NCBI RefSeq assembly: GCF_030818075.1 | Contig: NZ_JAUSZZ010000001.1 | Coordinates: 2,542,001 to 2,606,000 of the forward strand | From: Microbacterium proteolyticum | GTDB lineage: Bacteria > Actinomycetota > Actinomycetes > Actinomycetales > Microbacteriaceae | Length of the DNA stretch: 64,000 nt | Direction of reading: 5' to 3' | Shown: piece by piece, positions 33,047 to 42,125 of the stretch | Layout: every line of letters starts with the position of its first letter | Numbering within the stretch: the stretch's first letter is position 1 | Made by a program: the position numbers and the translations under genes | The notes under the pieces: generated by a model | Told to the model about the DNA's origin: nothing | Database searches by the model: none | Seen by the model: the letters and a program-made list of their open reading frames with translations, nothing else

Positions 33047-33820
33047 TCAGGGGGCCGAAAGGCGTCGCTCGGGCGTGCCGTCGGGCGTCCACTGCACGTC
33101 CTGGTCGCCGTGGCCGAGGCCGACCGCGTGACCGGCGTGCAGCACGAGCACGTCGGCATCCAATTCCCTCGGTGCGTCGGCGTCGTTCGTGACGATCAGC
33201 GAGGCCATCCCCCGCTCATCGCGACGGCGCGTCAGCGCCTCACGGGCGGCCGCCCGCACCTCGAGGTCGAGGTTGGCGTAGAGATCGTCGGCGACGAATA
33301 GGCGCGGTTCGAGCACCAGCGCCCGGGCCAGGGCGACGCGCTGCCGCATGCCCGCGCTGAGTTCGTACGGATATTTCGGGGCCGTGCCGAGCGGCAATTC
33401 CATCTCATCGAGCAGCGTCGCCACGCGCACCGCGAGCGCCCGGGTGTTGACCCGCCGGTCGCGACTGGTGATCGGCTCCGAGATCACGTCGTGCACGGTC
33501 AGTCGCGAGGGCAGTGCGGCCCCCGCCCCCTGCGGCAGATACCCGGTGTGGAACACCCACTCGCGTCGCGCCCGGCCCGGATGCCGCGCCGAGATGCCGT
33601 GCACGCGCGCATCGCCGCCGACCACGGCGAGACCGTCGTCGGGAGCGCCGGCGAGCAGAGACACGAGGGAGGTCTTGCCGGCGCCCGTCGCCCCCCTCAC
33701 CACGAGCGTGCGTCCGGGCAGCAGAGTGAACGTGATCCCGTCGATCACGCGAACGCCGTTGCGGGCGAGGGACAGATCGTCGGCGCGGAGGACGACGTCG
33801 GTGTCGAGGGTCCGGGGCAT
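33047..33820 (-). CDS. ABC transporter ATP-binding protein, orphan
   Basis: A 257-residue ATPase. Walker A GATGAGKTSL, signature ELSAGMRQRVALARALV, Walker B LFVADDLYANLD, His-switch replaced by Asn (VTND). The residue after the Walker B Asp is Asp, not the usual catalytic Glu, and the following Pro is Leu. The C-terminal half is short. No permease gene lies beside it, so either it serves a distant membrane protein or it is regulatory. The ATG at 33820 is preceded by GAAGGA. Confidence 0.85.
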   Translation of the reverse strand: MPRTLDTDVVLRADDLSLARNGVRVIDGITFTLLPGRTLVVRGATGAGKTSLVSLLAGAPDDGLAVVGGDARVHGISARHPGRARREWVFHTGYLPQGAGAALPSRLTVHDVISEPITSRDRRVNTRALAVRVATLLDEMELPLGTAPKYPYELSAGMRQRVALARALVLEPRLFVADDLYANLDLEVRAAAREALTRRRDERGMASLIVTNDADAPRELDADVLVLHAGHAVGLGHGDQDVQWTPDGTPERRLSAP

Positions 33821-34026
33821 TCCTTCATCCTCGCCCACCGGTGGGACGGATGCCAGCGGCGCGCCCGGGGAGTCGGAGCGAGTGTTCACCTGACGAGCGC
33901 GCACGACACCGTCATCCGGGGCGCGATCGCGGACACGGAGCGGGGTCTCCGTGAATCTCTCGATCCGGGACCGCGGCCGGTCCACCGACCTCGCCGCACG
34001 CGGGCTCCCCGGCGTGCATTGGCGCG

Positions 34027-35866
34027 TCACGACGCGATGAGACGCTGCCGGTCGGCATCCAGTTCCCGCAGCCGCAGGCGCAGCCGGCGCCCTTCCTCGG
34101 AGTCGGGCGGCACGCGCTGGATCCCCCTCAGCAGCTCGTCCTTCTCGCGTTGCAGCTCGCGTACGAGCAGCCCGCGGGCGAGGTCGTTCGCCGACGCGAC
34201 GGCGTCCTCCTCTGTGCGAGCGGGGAACTCCGCGGTCAACAGCTCGGCCGCGAGCGACCGGAACGGCTCGCGCACGGCCTCCACGGCCGCCACCGCCCAG
34301 CCGGGCTGCGACAGATCGGTGGATGCCAGGGAGCTGCGCACCGCCTCGAGGGCGGGGTGTCCGAAGGGCAGCTGCAGCGCGCGCAGGAACACGTCGGGGT
34401 CGATCCGGTGACCGTACTGCAGGAACGCCATCATCGCGCCGCGCTCGAGGGCGACGTCGCGGGTGTTGGGAAGGGACGCCATCGTGACCGAGACCGCGAT
34501 CGGGGCGGGCTCGGCGACGCGGGCGTTCTCGCGCTGCTCAGCGCGGTCGGCTCCGCGCGCGGCGCGCTCCACCGCGGCCTGCACCTCGGGCATGTCGAGG
34601 CCCAGACGGCGGGCGAGCACGCGCACGTATCCAGGGCGAAGTGAGGGATCGCGGATGTCGGCGACGATGGGTGCCGCCGCGCGCAACGCTCCCGCGCGGC
34701 CCTCCACACTGCCCAGGTCGAAGTCTTTCAGTCGCTGGTCGATGACGAACTCGAACATGGGGTTCTTGTTCTCCATCAACGCGCGCACCGCCCCGTCGCC
34801 GCGCTGGAGCCGCAGGTCGCAAGGATCGAGTCCCTCGGGGGCGACGGCGACATAGGTCTGGGCGGCGAAGCGCTTCTCGTCGGCGAAGGCGCGCAGCGCC
34901 GCCTTCTGCCCCGCGGCATCCGGGTCGAAGGTGAAGACGACCTCGCCCGACGAGCTGTCATCGCCCATCACCCGACGGAGCACGGTGATGTGGTCGCTGC
35001 CGAACGCCGTACCGCACGAGGCGATCGCGGTGGTGACACCCGGCGAGGTGACAGGCCATCACGTCGGTGTACCCCTCGACCACGACCACCCGGTGCGAGC
35101 GCGAGATGTCGCGTTTGGCGAGGTCGAGGCCGTAGAGCACCTGCGCCTTCTTGTAGATCGGCGTCTCGGGCGTGTTGAGGTACTTCGGGCCCTGGTCGTC
35201 GTCGAAGAGCTTGCGCGCGCCGAAACCGATGACCTGACCGGTGACGTCGCGGATCGGCCACACCAGTCGCCCGCGGAAGCGGTCGTAGACGCCGCGCTGA
35301 CCCTGCGACACCAGCCCCGCCTGCACGAGCTCGTCGCGGCTGAACTTCTGCGCCGACAGGTGGTCGAGCAGGTTCGACCACCCCTTCGGGGCATAGCCCA
35401 CGCCGAAGTGCGCCGCCGCCCCGGCGTCGAAACCGCGCTCGCCGAGGAACCGGCGTCCGGTCTCGGCTTCGGGGCTCATCAGCTGCGCGCGGAAGTACTC
35501 CGCCGCCGCCGCGTTCGCGGCGTACAACCGCGAACGGCCGGTCGTCTCGGGGGCCGCTCCCCCGTCTTCGTAGTGCAGGGTGTAGCCGACGCGCGCGGCC
35601 ATGCGTTCGACCGCCTCGGTGAACGACACGTGGTCCATCGCGCGCAGGAACGAGTACACGTCGCCCGACTCGCCGCAGCCGAAGCAGTGGTAGTACCCGA
35701 CCTGGGGGCGCACGTTGAAGCTCGGCGAGCGTTCGTCGTGGAAGGGGCAGAGTCCCTTCATCGAGCCGACGCCGGCAGGCTTCAAGGCGACGCGTTCCCC
35801 GATGACGTCGGCGATGTTGACCCGCGCCTTCACCTCATCGACGTCGGCTTGGCGGATGCGGGCCAT
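34027..35866 (-). pseudogene. dnaG: DNA primase with a one-base frameshift
   Basis: The sequence encodes DnaG in two frames. Part 1 (start ATG at 35866, MARIRQADVDEVKARVNIAD) has the zinc finger CPFHDERSPSFNV and CFGCGESGD and runs to VVVVEGYTDVMACHLAG. There one extra G (CCC at 35039-35041 on the plus strand) shifts the frame. Part 2 resumes with the expected LRRVMGDDSSSGEVVFTFDPDAAGQKA (TOPRIM Asp motif) and ends at 34027. Restoring one base gives 612 residues, the normal length. DnaG is essential, so a sequencing or assembly error is more likely than a true loss. It overlaps dgt by one base (TGATG). Confidence 0.93.
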
Positions 35867-37188
35867 CAGGCATCCGCTCCCCGGGCGGCGCGGGCGCCGG
35901 GCGCCCACACGCCGAGCTCGGCGGCATCCACTTCTCCGACGAGCCGGCCGTGCCACGCGATGGCGAGCTGGTCGGTCAGGCTCGCGACCTGGTCGACGAC
36001 CACGCGGCGCCGCGCGGTGTCGTCGGTGGCCGCGGCGAAGTCGGGGGCGTGCAGGGCGTCGAGCGCGCCCGGGTTCTCCCACAGGGCGGATGCCAGGCGC
36101 TTGAGCACGTTGCGCTGCTCGCGGTACAGCACCTTGCGGCCGTCGATCGAGACCACGGTGGCACCGATGATGCCCTTGAGCACCGCCATCTCGACTTCGA
36201 CGTCGGCGGGCACGACGACGTGCGCCCGGTAGCGCGTGAGCTGATCGGTCGGGTACGCCTCGCGGGTGGCCGAGGTCGCGGCGCGCGCGAAGCGGCCGAT
36301 GAGGTCGGACGTGAGGTTCTTCAGACGCGCGAGGGCGGGACGCGTGCCATCGAACGAGGGGATCCACTCCGGCATCGCCATCAGGCGCTCGAGGCCGGCG
36401 TCGAGGTCGTCGCGCACGAAGTCGTAGCCGACCCAGCGCTGGATCGCGTCGAGCAGACCCTCGCGGCCGACCCGGGATGCCAGGCGCGCGGGGTCGACGT
36501 AGCGGTTGACGACCGCGTCTTCGAAGTCGTGCACCGAGTAGGCGATGTCGTCGGAGAGGTCCATGACCTCGGCTTCGATGCAGCGCCGGCGGGCGGGGGC
36601 TTCCCCGCGCATCCAGTGGAACACCGGCTCGTCGTCGGGGTACACGCCGAACTTCAGGCGCCCGCCCGGGTCGGGGACCGGCTCATCGGCGGTCCACGGG
36701 TACTTGCACGTGGCGTCGAGGCTCGAGCGCGTCAGGTTGAGCCCGAACGGCTCGCCCTCGGCTCCGAACACCTTCGGCTCGAGGCGGGTCAGGATGCGCA
36801 GCGTCTGCGCATTGCCCTCGAAGCCGCCGATGCCCTCGGCCCACTCGTTCAGCGCCCGCTCGCCGTTGTGGCCGAACGGGGGGTGGCCCAGGTCGTGGCT
36901 GAGGCACGCGGTGTCGACGACGTCGGGTGACAGCTGAAGTGCGGTCGCCAGCTCGCGCCCCACCTGCGCGACTTCGAGCGAGTGCGTGAGGCGGTTGCGG
37001 GCGAAGTCGGCGGGGCTCGCCGGGCTGAGCACCTGGGTCTTGGCGGCGAGACGGCGAAGGGCCGCCGAGTGCAGCACGCGCGCGCGGTCGCGGGCGAAAT
37101 CATCGCGCTGCGAGCGGTGCTTCTCGACGTGGAACCGCGCGGCATCCGCGTCGTCGTAACCGAGGGGGCGGGCGGCGGTCACCGCCAC
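35866..37188 (-). CDS. dgt: Deoxyguanosinetriphosphate triphosphohydrolase-like protein
   Basis: A 440-residue HD-domain enzyme that splits dNTPs to nucleoside and triphosphate. Motifs: RRLAAKTQVL and NRLTHSLEVAQVGRE (first His), CLSHDLGHPPFGHNGE (HD pair), and IEAEVMDLSDDIAYSVHDFEDA (last Asp). The GTG start at 37188 lies one base after the dusB stop and the stop overlaps dnaG, so dusB-dgt-dnaG form one unit, a conserved order in actinobacteria. Whether it acts on dGTP only is unknown. Confidence 0.92.
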   Translation of the reverse strand: MAVTAARPLGYDDADAARFHVEKHRSQRDDFARDRARVLHSAALRRLAAKTQVLSPASPADFARNRLTHSLEVAQVGRELATALQLSPDVVDTACLSHDLGHPPFGHNGERALNEWAEGIGGFEGNAQTLRILTRLEPKVFGAEGEPFGLNLTRSSLDATCKYPWTADEPVPDPGGRLKFGVYPDDEPVFHWMRGEAPARRRCIEAEVMDLSDDIAYSVHDFEDAVVNRYVDPARLASRVGREGLLDAIQRWVGYDFVRDDLDAGLERLMAMPEWIPSFDGTRPALARLKNLTSDLIGRFARAATSATREAYPTDQLTRYRAHVVVPADVEVEMAVLKGIIGATVVSIDGRKVLYREQRNVLKRLASALWENPGALDALHAPDFAAATDDTARRRVVVDQVASLTDQLAIAWHGRLVGEVDAAELGVWAPGARAARGADA

Positions 37189-37189
37189 C

Positions 37190-38356
37190 TCACCCGCCAC
37201 TGTGGTGCAGTTCTGCTGCGGCGAGCTCGCGGCCGGCCTCGTCGCCGATCTCGTGCGAGTCGAGCCAGCGATCGGGAAGCGCCGGACGCTTCGGGGTGCC
37301 CGCGCGACCACGCTGGCCTTCGGCCGCGGCCCCGGGGTAGGGCGCGTCGAGCTCCATCGTGGCGAGCAGCTCGTCGATCTCGTCCAGTGTCGAGGCCGTC
37401 GCCAGCGCTGCGCGTAGTTCGCCCCCGACCGGATACCCCTTGAAGTACCAGGCGACGTGCTTGCGGATGTCGCGGCATCCTCGCCCCTCGTCGTCGAAGA
37501 ACTCCACGAGCAGCTCGGCGTGGCGGCGGAACGCGCGCGCAACGAAGCCGAGGGTCGCGTCGACGGGTTCGCCGTGCGCAGCACCGGGCCCGCCCAGGGC
37601 ACGCGCCAGATCGCCGAAGAGCCAGGGGCGCCCGAGGCAGCCGCGACCGACGACCACGCCGTCGCAGCCGGTCTCGTCCATCATGCGCACGGCGTCGTCG
37701 GCCGACCAGATGTCGCCGTTGCCGAGCACGGGCACGCTCGTGACCGTCTCTTTCAGCTTCGCGATCGCCGACCAGTCGGCGTGGCCCGAGTAGAACTCGC
37801 TGGCCGTGCGGGCGTGCAGGGCGATGGATGCCACCCCCGCCCCCTCGGCGATACGGCCGGCCTCGAGGTAGGTGAGGTGATCGGCGTCGATGCCCTTGCG
37901 CATCTTGATGGTCAGCGGCTTGTCGCCGGCGGCGCGTACCGCTCGCTCGACGATCTCGCTGAACAGCGTCGTCTTCCAGGGAAGGGCGGCGCCGCCGCCA
38001 CGGCGGGTGACCTTGGGGACTGGGCAGCCGAAGTTGAGGTCGATGTGGTCGGCGTGGTCTTCGTCGACGATCATCGTCACCGCCGCCTCGACGGTGGCCG
38101 GATCGACGCCGTAGAGCTGGATCGAGCGCGGCGTCTCCGACTCGTGGTGACGGATGAGTCGCATCGTGGTGTCGTTGCGCTCGACGAGCGCGCGCGTCGT
38201 GATCATCTCGCTGACGTACAGACCGGCACCGTACTCGCGGCACAGCCGGCGGAACGCGGTGTTCGTGATGCCGGCCATGGGCGCGAGCACGACCGGAGCG
38301 TCGAGCTCGATGTTGCCGATGCGGAGGGTCCGCGCCGGAGCCAATGCCGTGGTCAT
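37190..38356 (-). CDS. dusB: tRNA-dihydrouridine synthase
   Basis: A 388-residue FMN enzyme that reduces uridines in tRNA. It has LAPMAGITNTAFRRLCREYGAGLYVSEM, the HIDLNFGCPVPKV segment with the catalytic Cys, KMRKGID, IALHARTASEFYSG and VLGNGDIWSADDA (FMN site), and VVVGRGCLGRPWLF. The C-terminal extension to residue 388 is usual in actinobacteria. First gene of the dusB-dgt-dnaG series; the foreign island begins about 40 nt upstream of its start, so its promoter may have been replaced or moved. Confidence 0.94.
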   Translation of the reverse strand: MTTALAPARTLRIGNIELDAPVVLAPMAGITNTAFRRLCREYGAGLYVSEMITTRALVERNDTTMRLIRHHESETPRSIQLYGVDPATVEAAVTMIVDEDHADHIDLNFGCPVPKVTRRGGGAALPWKTTLFSEIVERAVRAAGDKPLTIKMRKGIDADHLTYLEAGRIAEGAGVASIALHARTASEFYSGHADWSAIAKLKETVTSVPVLGNGDIWSADDAVRMMDETGCDGVVVGRGCLGRPWLFGDLARALGGPGAAHGEPVDATLGFVARAFRRHAELLVEFFDDEGRGCRDIRKHVAWYFKGYPVGGELRAALATASTLDEIDELLATMELDAPYPGAAAEGQRGRAGTPKRPALPDRWLDSHEIGDEAGRELAAAELHHSGG

Positions 38357-38423
38357 CGTTCCATTCTCCCAGACGGTAACCGACGGCGGACCTCATCCAC
38401 AGGTGGTTCGCTCAGACTTTACT

Positions 38424-39308
38424 TCACCCACGAACGGCGAAACCGGTGTTGCGCGAAGGTGAATCGTCCCCGGTTCTCCGCCGTTCCTCTGCGGGTGTCA
38501 GCGCCGGGTGGGCTCGTGTTTTGGAGTCAGCGTGGTTCGCGGTCTCGAATTCCTCGGGTGGGACGTCGCCGAGGGTGCGGTGTAGGCGCTGGTTGTACCA
38601 GTCGACCCGGGCGAGCGTGACCCACTCAACATCGGCGAGCTGACGGAGCGGGCCGTCGAGAAATGGGGAGTCGTCGCGGATCGCTTCGTGTGAGAACAGC
38701 CCGATGGTAGGGTCCGCGAGAGCGTTGTCGTAGGCGTCGCCGGCGGATCCGATGGACGCGGCGATGCCTTCCAACGCGGGCGTCTCGGCGAAGCTGACCG
38801 AGGTGAACTGGCTGCCGGTGTCGCTGTGGTGTGCGAGTCCGTCGCCCGCGGGGCGGCTGGCCCGATCACGGCGCCAGAGCCCCATCCGCAGCGCCGTGGT
38901 GAGATCAGGAGCCCGCGCCGCATTCCGATCCGGGATCGTGGTGCGGACTCCCTGCCCGCGAACACGTCCGTTCAAGTCGAGGTGGCGCATCAGCCGGTCG
39001 ACCTGCCGCGCGAAGACGTCGTGGCGTCGGCGACGGAGGAGCGCGACCATCTTCCGTCGCCCATACATCGCCTTCGCCGTCCCGAAGGTCGCCAGCAGCG
39101 CGTCGATGATGACCGCGTCCGCCAGGTCACGGTTGCTGGGGTGGGCTCGGGTCCGTGCCCGGCAGGTTTGCGCGGCGACCTGCACGCCCTGCTCGTGCAG
39201 AACCCGGCAGATCGACTCGACCGCGCGACCTCTGGCTCGTTGTTCGTCGATCAACGCGACGATCAGCGGCGTCGGGGGTCGAGTTTCCCGGCGTAGGATC
39301 CGCCGCAT
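38424..39308 (-). pseudogene. IS3-family transposase OrfB, internally deleted
   Basis: An ORF of 294 codons like IS3 Orf[18 protein letters not shown] at the start, HHSDTGSQFTSVSFAE (second catalytic Asp) and GSAGDAYDNALADPTIGLFSHE (final Glu region missing the usual Glu: ADPTIG instead of AE/MESTIG). Between APDL and TTALRMGLWRRDR about 50 residues that normally carry the first catalytic Asp are absent. It cannot be active. The reading frame runs on beyond the normal end. Part of the 38.4-42.1 kb island. Confidence 0.85.
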
Positions 39309-39575
39309 CCCTCAAGATCGCGTTGGCCCCACGCAGCTCCCGGCGCAACGCTCGAACTTCCTGGTTCTCCATGGAGGTCACCCGCCCCGGCCGGGCACCC
39401 TCGTCGACCTGCGCCTGACGCACCCACCGGCGCAACGACTCAGCCCCAACCCGAGGCGCTTGGAGATCGTCTCGCACGCAGCCGTGATGTTCGGGTACTC
39501 ATCGAGGTGATCCGACACGAGCCGAATCGCTCGCTGCTGCTGCTGCTGCTCCTCCTCGGGAATCCTCTTCGGCAT
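39127..39575 (-). pseudogene. IS3-family OrfA, frameshifted
   Basis: Two overlapping frames give one OrfA: MPKRIPEEEQQQQQRAIRLV through ETISKRLG, then, after loss of one G near 39450, [19 protein letters not shown] and [23 protein letters not shown] (helix-turn-helix and leucine zipper). OrfA and OrfB overlap as in intact IS3 elements, where a shift joins them. Clear terminal inverted repeats were not found. Confidence 0.8.
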
Positions 39576-39629
39576 TATCAACATCTTCCTTCCAGGCCCG
39601 AAAGGAAACGGCATCAAACCGGAGACGGT

Positions 39630-39797
39630 TCAGGTCATGGGTTGTCCCGATCGGTATCGGTCCGCCCACCGCTTGGCCGTCGCCGGCGCGCACTGAAAGC
39701 GCTCAACAGCCCTCCGCAGCGACCAGTCGTCCTCCATGATCAAGACAGCCAGACGACGACGCCCCTCGGGCGCCATGGGCGCGTCACCGTGAGGCAC
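39630..39797 (-). pseudogene. N-terminal remnant of an IS481-type transposase
   Basis: A 55-residue ORF from the GTG at 39797: VPHGDAPMAPEGRRRLAVLI, then SLRRAVERFQCAPATAKRWADRYR. This is the helix-turn-helix start of IS481-family transposases (HxNAxLTPxGRRRL...CxxxxxxRW). The DDE part is gone; the frame stops at 39630. It is directly beside the IS3 remnant, so one element may have landed in the other. Confidence 0.65.
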
Positions 39798-39798
39798 G

Positions 39799-39852
39799 AA
39801 GACCTCCGTGGAACGAGTGTGCGGCTGTTACCCACATCGTCCCGGAGGTCTT
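39799..39852. repeat. Inverted repeat beside the IS481 remnant
   Basis: AAGACCTCCG (39799-39808) and CGGAGGTCTT (39843-39852) are perfect inverted copies 34 nt apart; CGGCTGTT occurs at 39824 and again at 39865. These may be the end of the IS481-type element. The rest of the 210-nt gap up to the protease has no gene. Confidence 0.45.
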
Positions 39853-40008
39853 TGCCTTACCTCGGCTGTTCACAACGTGTCGGGGAAGCACACCCGGGTC
39901 TTGCGGAAGCTTCGGATGGCTGGCACTGTCTGGGTGACTGACCGCGCCGCTGCGATACAACAACGACGCTTCCAACCGGCGCTCTTCCATCGGGAATGGA
40001 GTTCCACT

Positions 40009-40197
40009 GTGTACAACATGCCTCAGAAGGCTCTTGCCGCCGGAATTGCAGCAGTGCTGGCGCTCGGCATCGGTGCGGTCGCCCCGGCTCAGGCGGATAC
40101 TAGGAGCTACGGGGGCGCACAAGATCGGACCATCCCGACCGCTGCCTCTCCGGGCGTGACGGACCTACCGTTGGACGCCTTCCGGAGGACGCCTTGA
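40009..40197 (+). CDS. Signal peptide part of a split secreted protease
   Basis: A 62-residue ORF: VYNMPQKALAAGIAAVLALG, then IGAVAPAQADTRS with a clear signal peptidase site after AQA, and a short proregion ending FRRTP. A GGAG ribosome site lies 8 nt before the GTG. The stop TGA overlaps the TTG start of the protease ORF (TTGA), which lies in the -1 frame. Alone it would be a tiny secreted peptide; it most likely is the export part of the protease that follows. Confidence 0.6.
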   Translation: MYNMPQKALAAGIAAVLALGIGAVAPAQADTRSYGGAQDRTIPTAASPGVTDLPLDAFRRTP

Positions 40198-41378
40198 GTC
40201 CGGTCCCGCTGGCGGTTCACTCAGTATTGGCTGGTAACGCCTTCGGTGCAGTCGCTCCCGTGGTTCACGGCGTCGCTTGGGATCATGGTGCCGGTGTCGC
40301 TCGTGTGTATGCAGACAGGGATGCGCTCGACAGCGTGGCCGCTGCTCTCCAACCTCACTCGTCGCTCTTCGCCGTGACTCCGACACTTTTCACGAACCGG
40401 GAGCTGAGTGATGCGACCTATTTGGCCATCGAGCGATGGCGCCTCATCGCCGGCGGCAATGATTCCTTCTCGGTCATCCCGGCCCTCGATGGCAGCTCTC
40501 TTCATCTCGAGATTGAGGATGGGCCACGAGAGTCTGACCTTCTCGATCGGGCTCCCGGGCTTTCTGAGGAGTCATTCGGTAACCTCGGTGTTCCTTACGA
40601 GGTCAGCAAGTCATCTGCCGAAGCGGCAACTCGCTATCAGACGCAACCGCCTTACGCGGCCGGTAGTTCGGCGCTGTACCGAGTCTCGAATGGGGAATGG
40701 CGCAGCTGCACTAACGGCTTCTATGTGATCGACACCGGAACTCGTGCCACGTACAACCTCACTGCTGATCATTGCTCTGATGCGATCGGACAGATGTGGT
40801 GGATCGCGAACAATGAGGCAGGAGTCACCCCGTCGCTCACTGCCGGTACGCGTCTTGGCCAATCTCTCGGCCAAGCGAATGGCGGCAACAATAATACGGA
40901 TCATGAACTTCTCCGGGCCTTTAATTCTCAGGAGCCGTATGTGCTGACTGGCGGCCCGGACAACCCCGGGCCCAAATCGCCGATCCGGGGCTGGACGGCG
41001 CCTGTCGTTAATGATGTCGTCTGTTACTCAGGATCGCCGTCCGGTCTTCGTTGTGGAAACATTGTGGGAGGTACCGAGATAACCACTTGTTACAATGGCA
41101 TCCCATATTGCTATTACGGTTTGACGCGCACGTACCAGCAGAATGGCCTACCGGCAGCAGGTCAGGGAGACAGTGGCGGCCCGGTCATTCAAGTGTTCGC
41201 GGGTTCTGGTGGCACGGCGCGGGTTTTCGCAACCGGTGTTGTGAGCGGCATCTATGACTACGCAGGCAAGCCTTGCGCGGGCAAACAGGGCCGGTCTTGC
41301 TCTGACCTCGTGTCGTACGCACCACTCAGTCGATTCTTCCCGAACAACCAGCAGTATGGTCTCGCGATTGTCCCTTAG
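40194..41378 (+). CDS. Trypsin-like (S1) serine protease, signal peptide in another frame
   Basis: A 394-residue ORF. The first ~170 residues resemble a propeptide. The protease domain has the triad: His in YNLTADHCSD, Asp in NNNTDHELLRAF, Ser in GLPAAGQGDSGGPVIQ; four more Cys could form disulfides (CYSGSPSGLRCG, CYNGIPYCYYG). The ORF has no signal peptide of its own; one lies just upstream in a different frame. GC is clearly lower than in the neighbours (runs such as ATTGTGGG, AATGGCATCC), which fits transfer. It is either a frameshifted gene or a coupled pair. Confidence 0.75.
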   Translation: MSPVPLAVHSVLAGNAFGAVAPVVHGVAWDHGAGVARVYADRDALDSVAAALQPHSSLFAVTPTLFTNRELSDATYLAIERWRLIAGGNDSFSVIPALDGSSLHLEIEDGPRESDLLDRAPGLSEESFGNLGVPYEVSKSSAEAATRYQTQPPYAAGSSALYRVSNGEWRSCTNGFYVIDTGTRATYNLTADHCSDAIGQMWWIANNEAGVTPSLTAGTRLGQSLGQANGGNNNTDHELLRAFNSQEPYVLTGGPDNPGPKSPIRGWTAPVVNDVVCYSGSPSGLRCGNIVGGTEITTCYNGIPYCYYGLTRTYQQNGLPAAGQGDSGGPVIQVFAGSGGTARVFATGVVSGIYDYAGKPCAGKQGRSCSDLVSYAPLSRFFPNNQQYGLAIVP

Positions 41379-41772
41379 CCGCCGTGGGGTTCCCGGTCGA
41401 GGAGGCGCAGCTGCTCTTGGAGCAGCGTTCCTCGCCCTACATCTCACGGGCTGTGCCGGCGTCGAGGCATGCCCACCAATCGGTTTGCTCGCGACGCTTG
41501 AGGTGCAGACAGATGCGTCAGCCCATTTGCTGTCCGCGTGCGCAGACGAGTGTCCCGGTGAGGTTTCCGCAAGTGTTCAGCGTGTAGATGACACGTCTTG
41601 GATCGTGTCGTTTGACCAGGCGCAGGAGACTGTTGAACTCGTCGTTACCGATGTAGTGGGTGGGGAAGAAGTCAGTGTGGTGGTCAGGCCCGACTGGGGC
41701 GGGACTCAAGCCGCAGGTTGCGGCAATCCGGTGCATGCTGAAGTAGATATCGGCGGTCGCGGAGTCATGTGA
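41356..41772 (+). CDS. Small lipoprotein, island gene
   Basis: A 138-residue ORF overlapping the protease end by 23 nt. Signal: RRGVPGRGGAAALGAAFLALHLTGC with lipobox LTGC, so a lipid-anchored outer protein. The mature part (about 105 residues) has five more Cys (EACPP, SACADECPG, GCGNP), and a beta-sheet-like centre (SASVQRVDDTSWIVSFDQAQETVELVVTDV covers it). No family recognised. Its place directly after a secreted protease suggests a related role, but nothing shows it. The start codon is not certain; no good ribosome site is seen. Confidence 0.6.
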   Translation: MVSRLSLSRRGVPGRGGAAALGAAFLALHLTGCAGVEACPPIGLLATLEVQTDASAHLLSACADECPGEVSASVQRVDDTSWIVSFDQAQETVELVVTDVVGGEEVSVVVRPDWGGTQAAGCGNPVHAEVDIGGRGVM

Positions 41773-42025
41773 CCAGCGCTTGATCCGATAGACGGAGCGG
41801 CAGAGACTGTTCAAGAAGGACAGCGTGAGCATCCGACGTGTCTTCGTCCTTCTCTTTCCGACGCTTCCACGGCGTTGCTGACGCCCGAATAATCGTACCC
41901 ACTACGAGCAGGGGCACGCTGAGCCACGGAACACACAGAACAACGAGGCCGCCCGCCAAGAGCAACCCGAGACGGTCAGCGTGACAGACGCGAAACGGTG
42001 GGCGTAGTGTCTCAGCCACCGCCAC
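41765..42025 (-). CDS. Possible small membrane protein
   Basis: An 86-residue ORF on the minus strand with two adjoining hydrophobic segments (DRLGLLLAGGLVVLCVPW and LSVPLLVVGTIIRA) and then a charged cytoplasmic-type tail (TPWKRRKEKDEDTSDAH). No ribosome site is seen before the GTG and the frame continues upstream without a break to 42214, so the start is a guess. It lies at the island's right edge, tail-to-tail with the lipoprotein gene. May be spurious. Confidence 0.35.
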   Translation of the reverse strand: MAVAETLRPPFRVCHADRLGLLLAGGLVVLCVPWLSVPLLVVGTIIRASATPWKRRKEKDEDTSDAHAVLLEQSLPLRLSDQALVT

Positions 42026-42125
42026 AAGCCGACCAACGGGTCCGCGGGCGGGCTCTCGGGCAATCCGGGAAGCGTAGCGTCTGGCCGGGGTCGAACCGGA
42101 GGCGGACACCGCTGTGGAGGAAGAG

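Noticed and set aside
35039..35041. Programmed frameshift in dnaG
   Set aside because: No slippery heptamer, no nearby stop codon in the zero frame placed for recoding, and no downstream structure that I can see.
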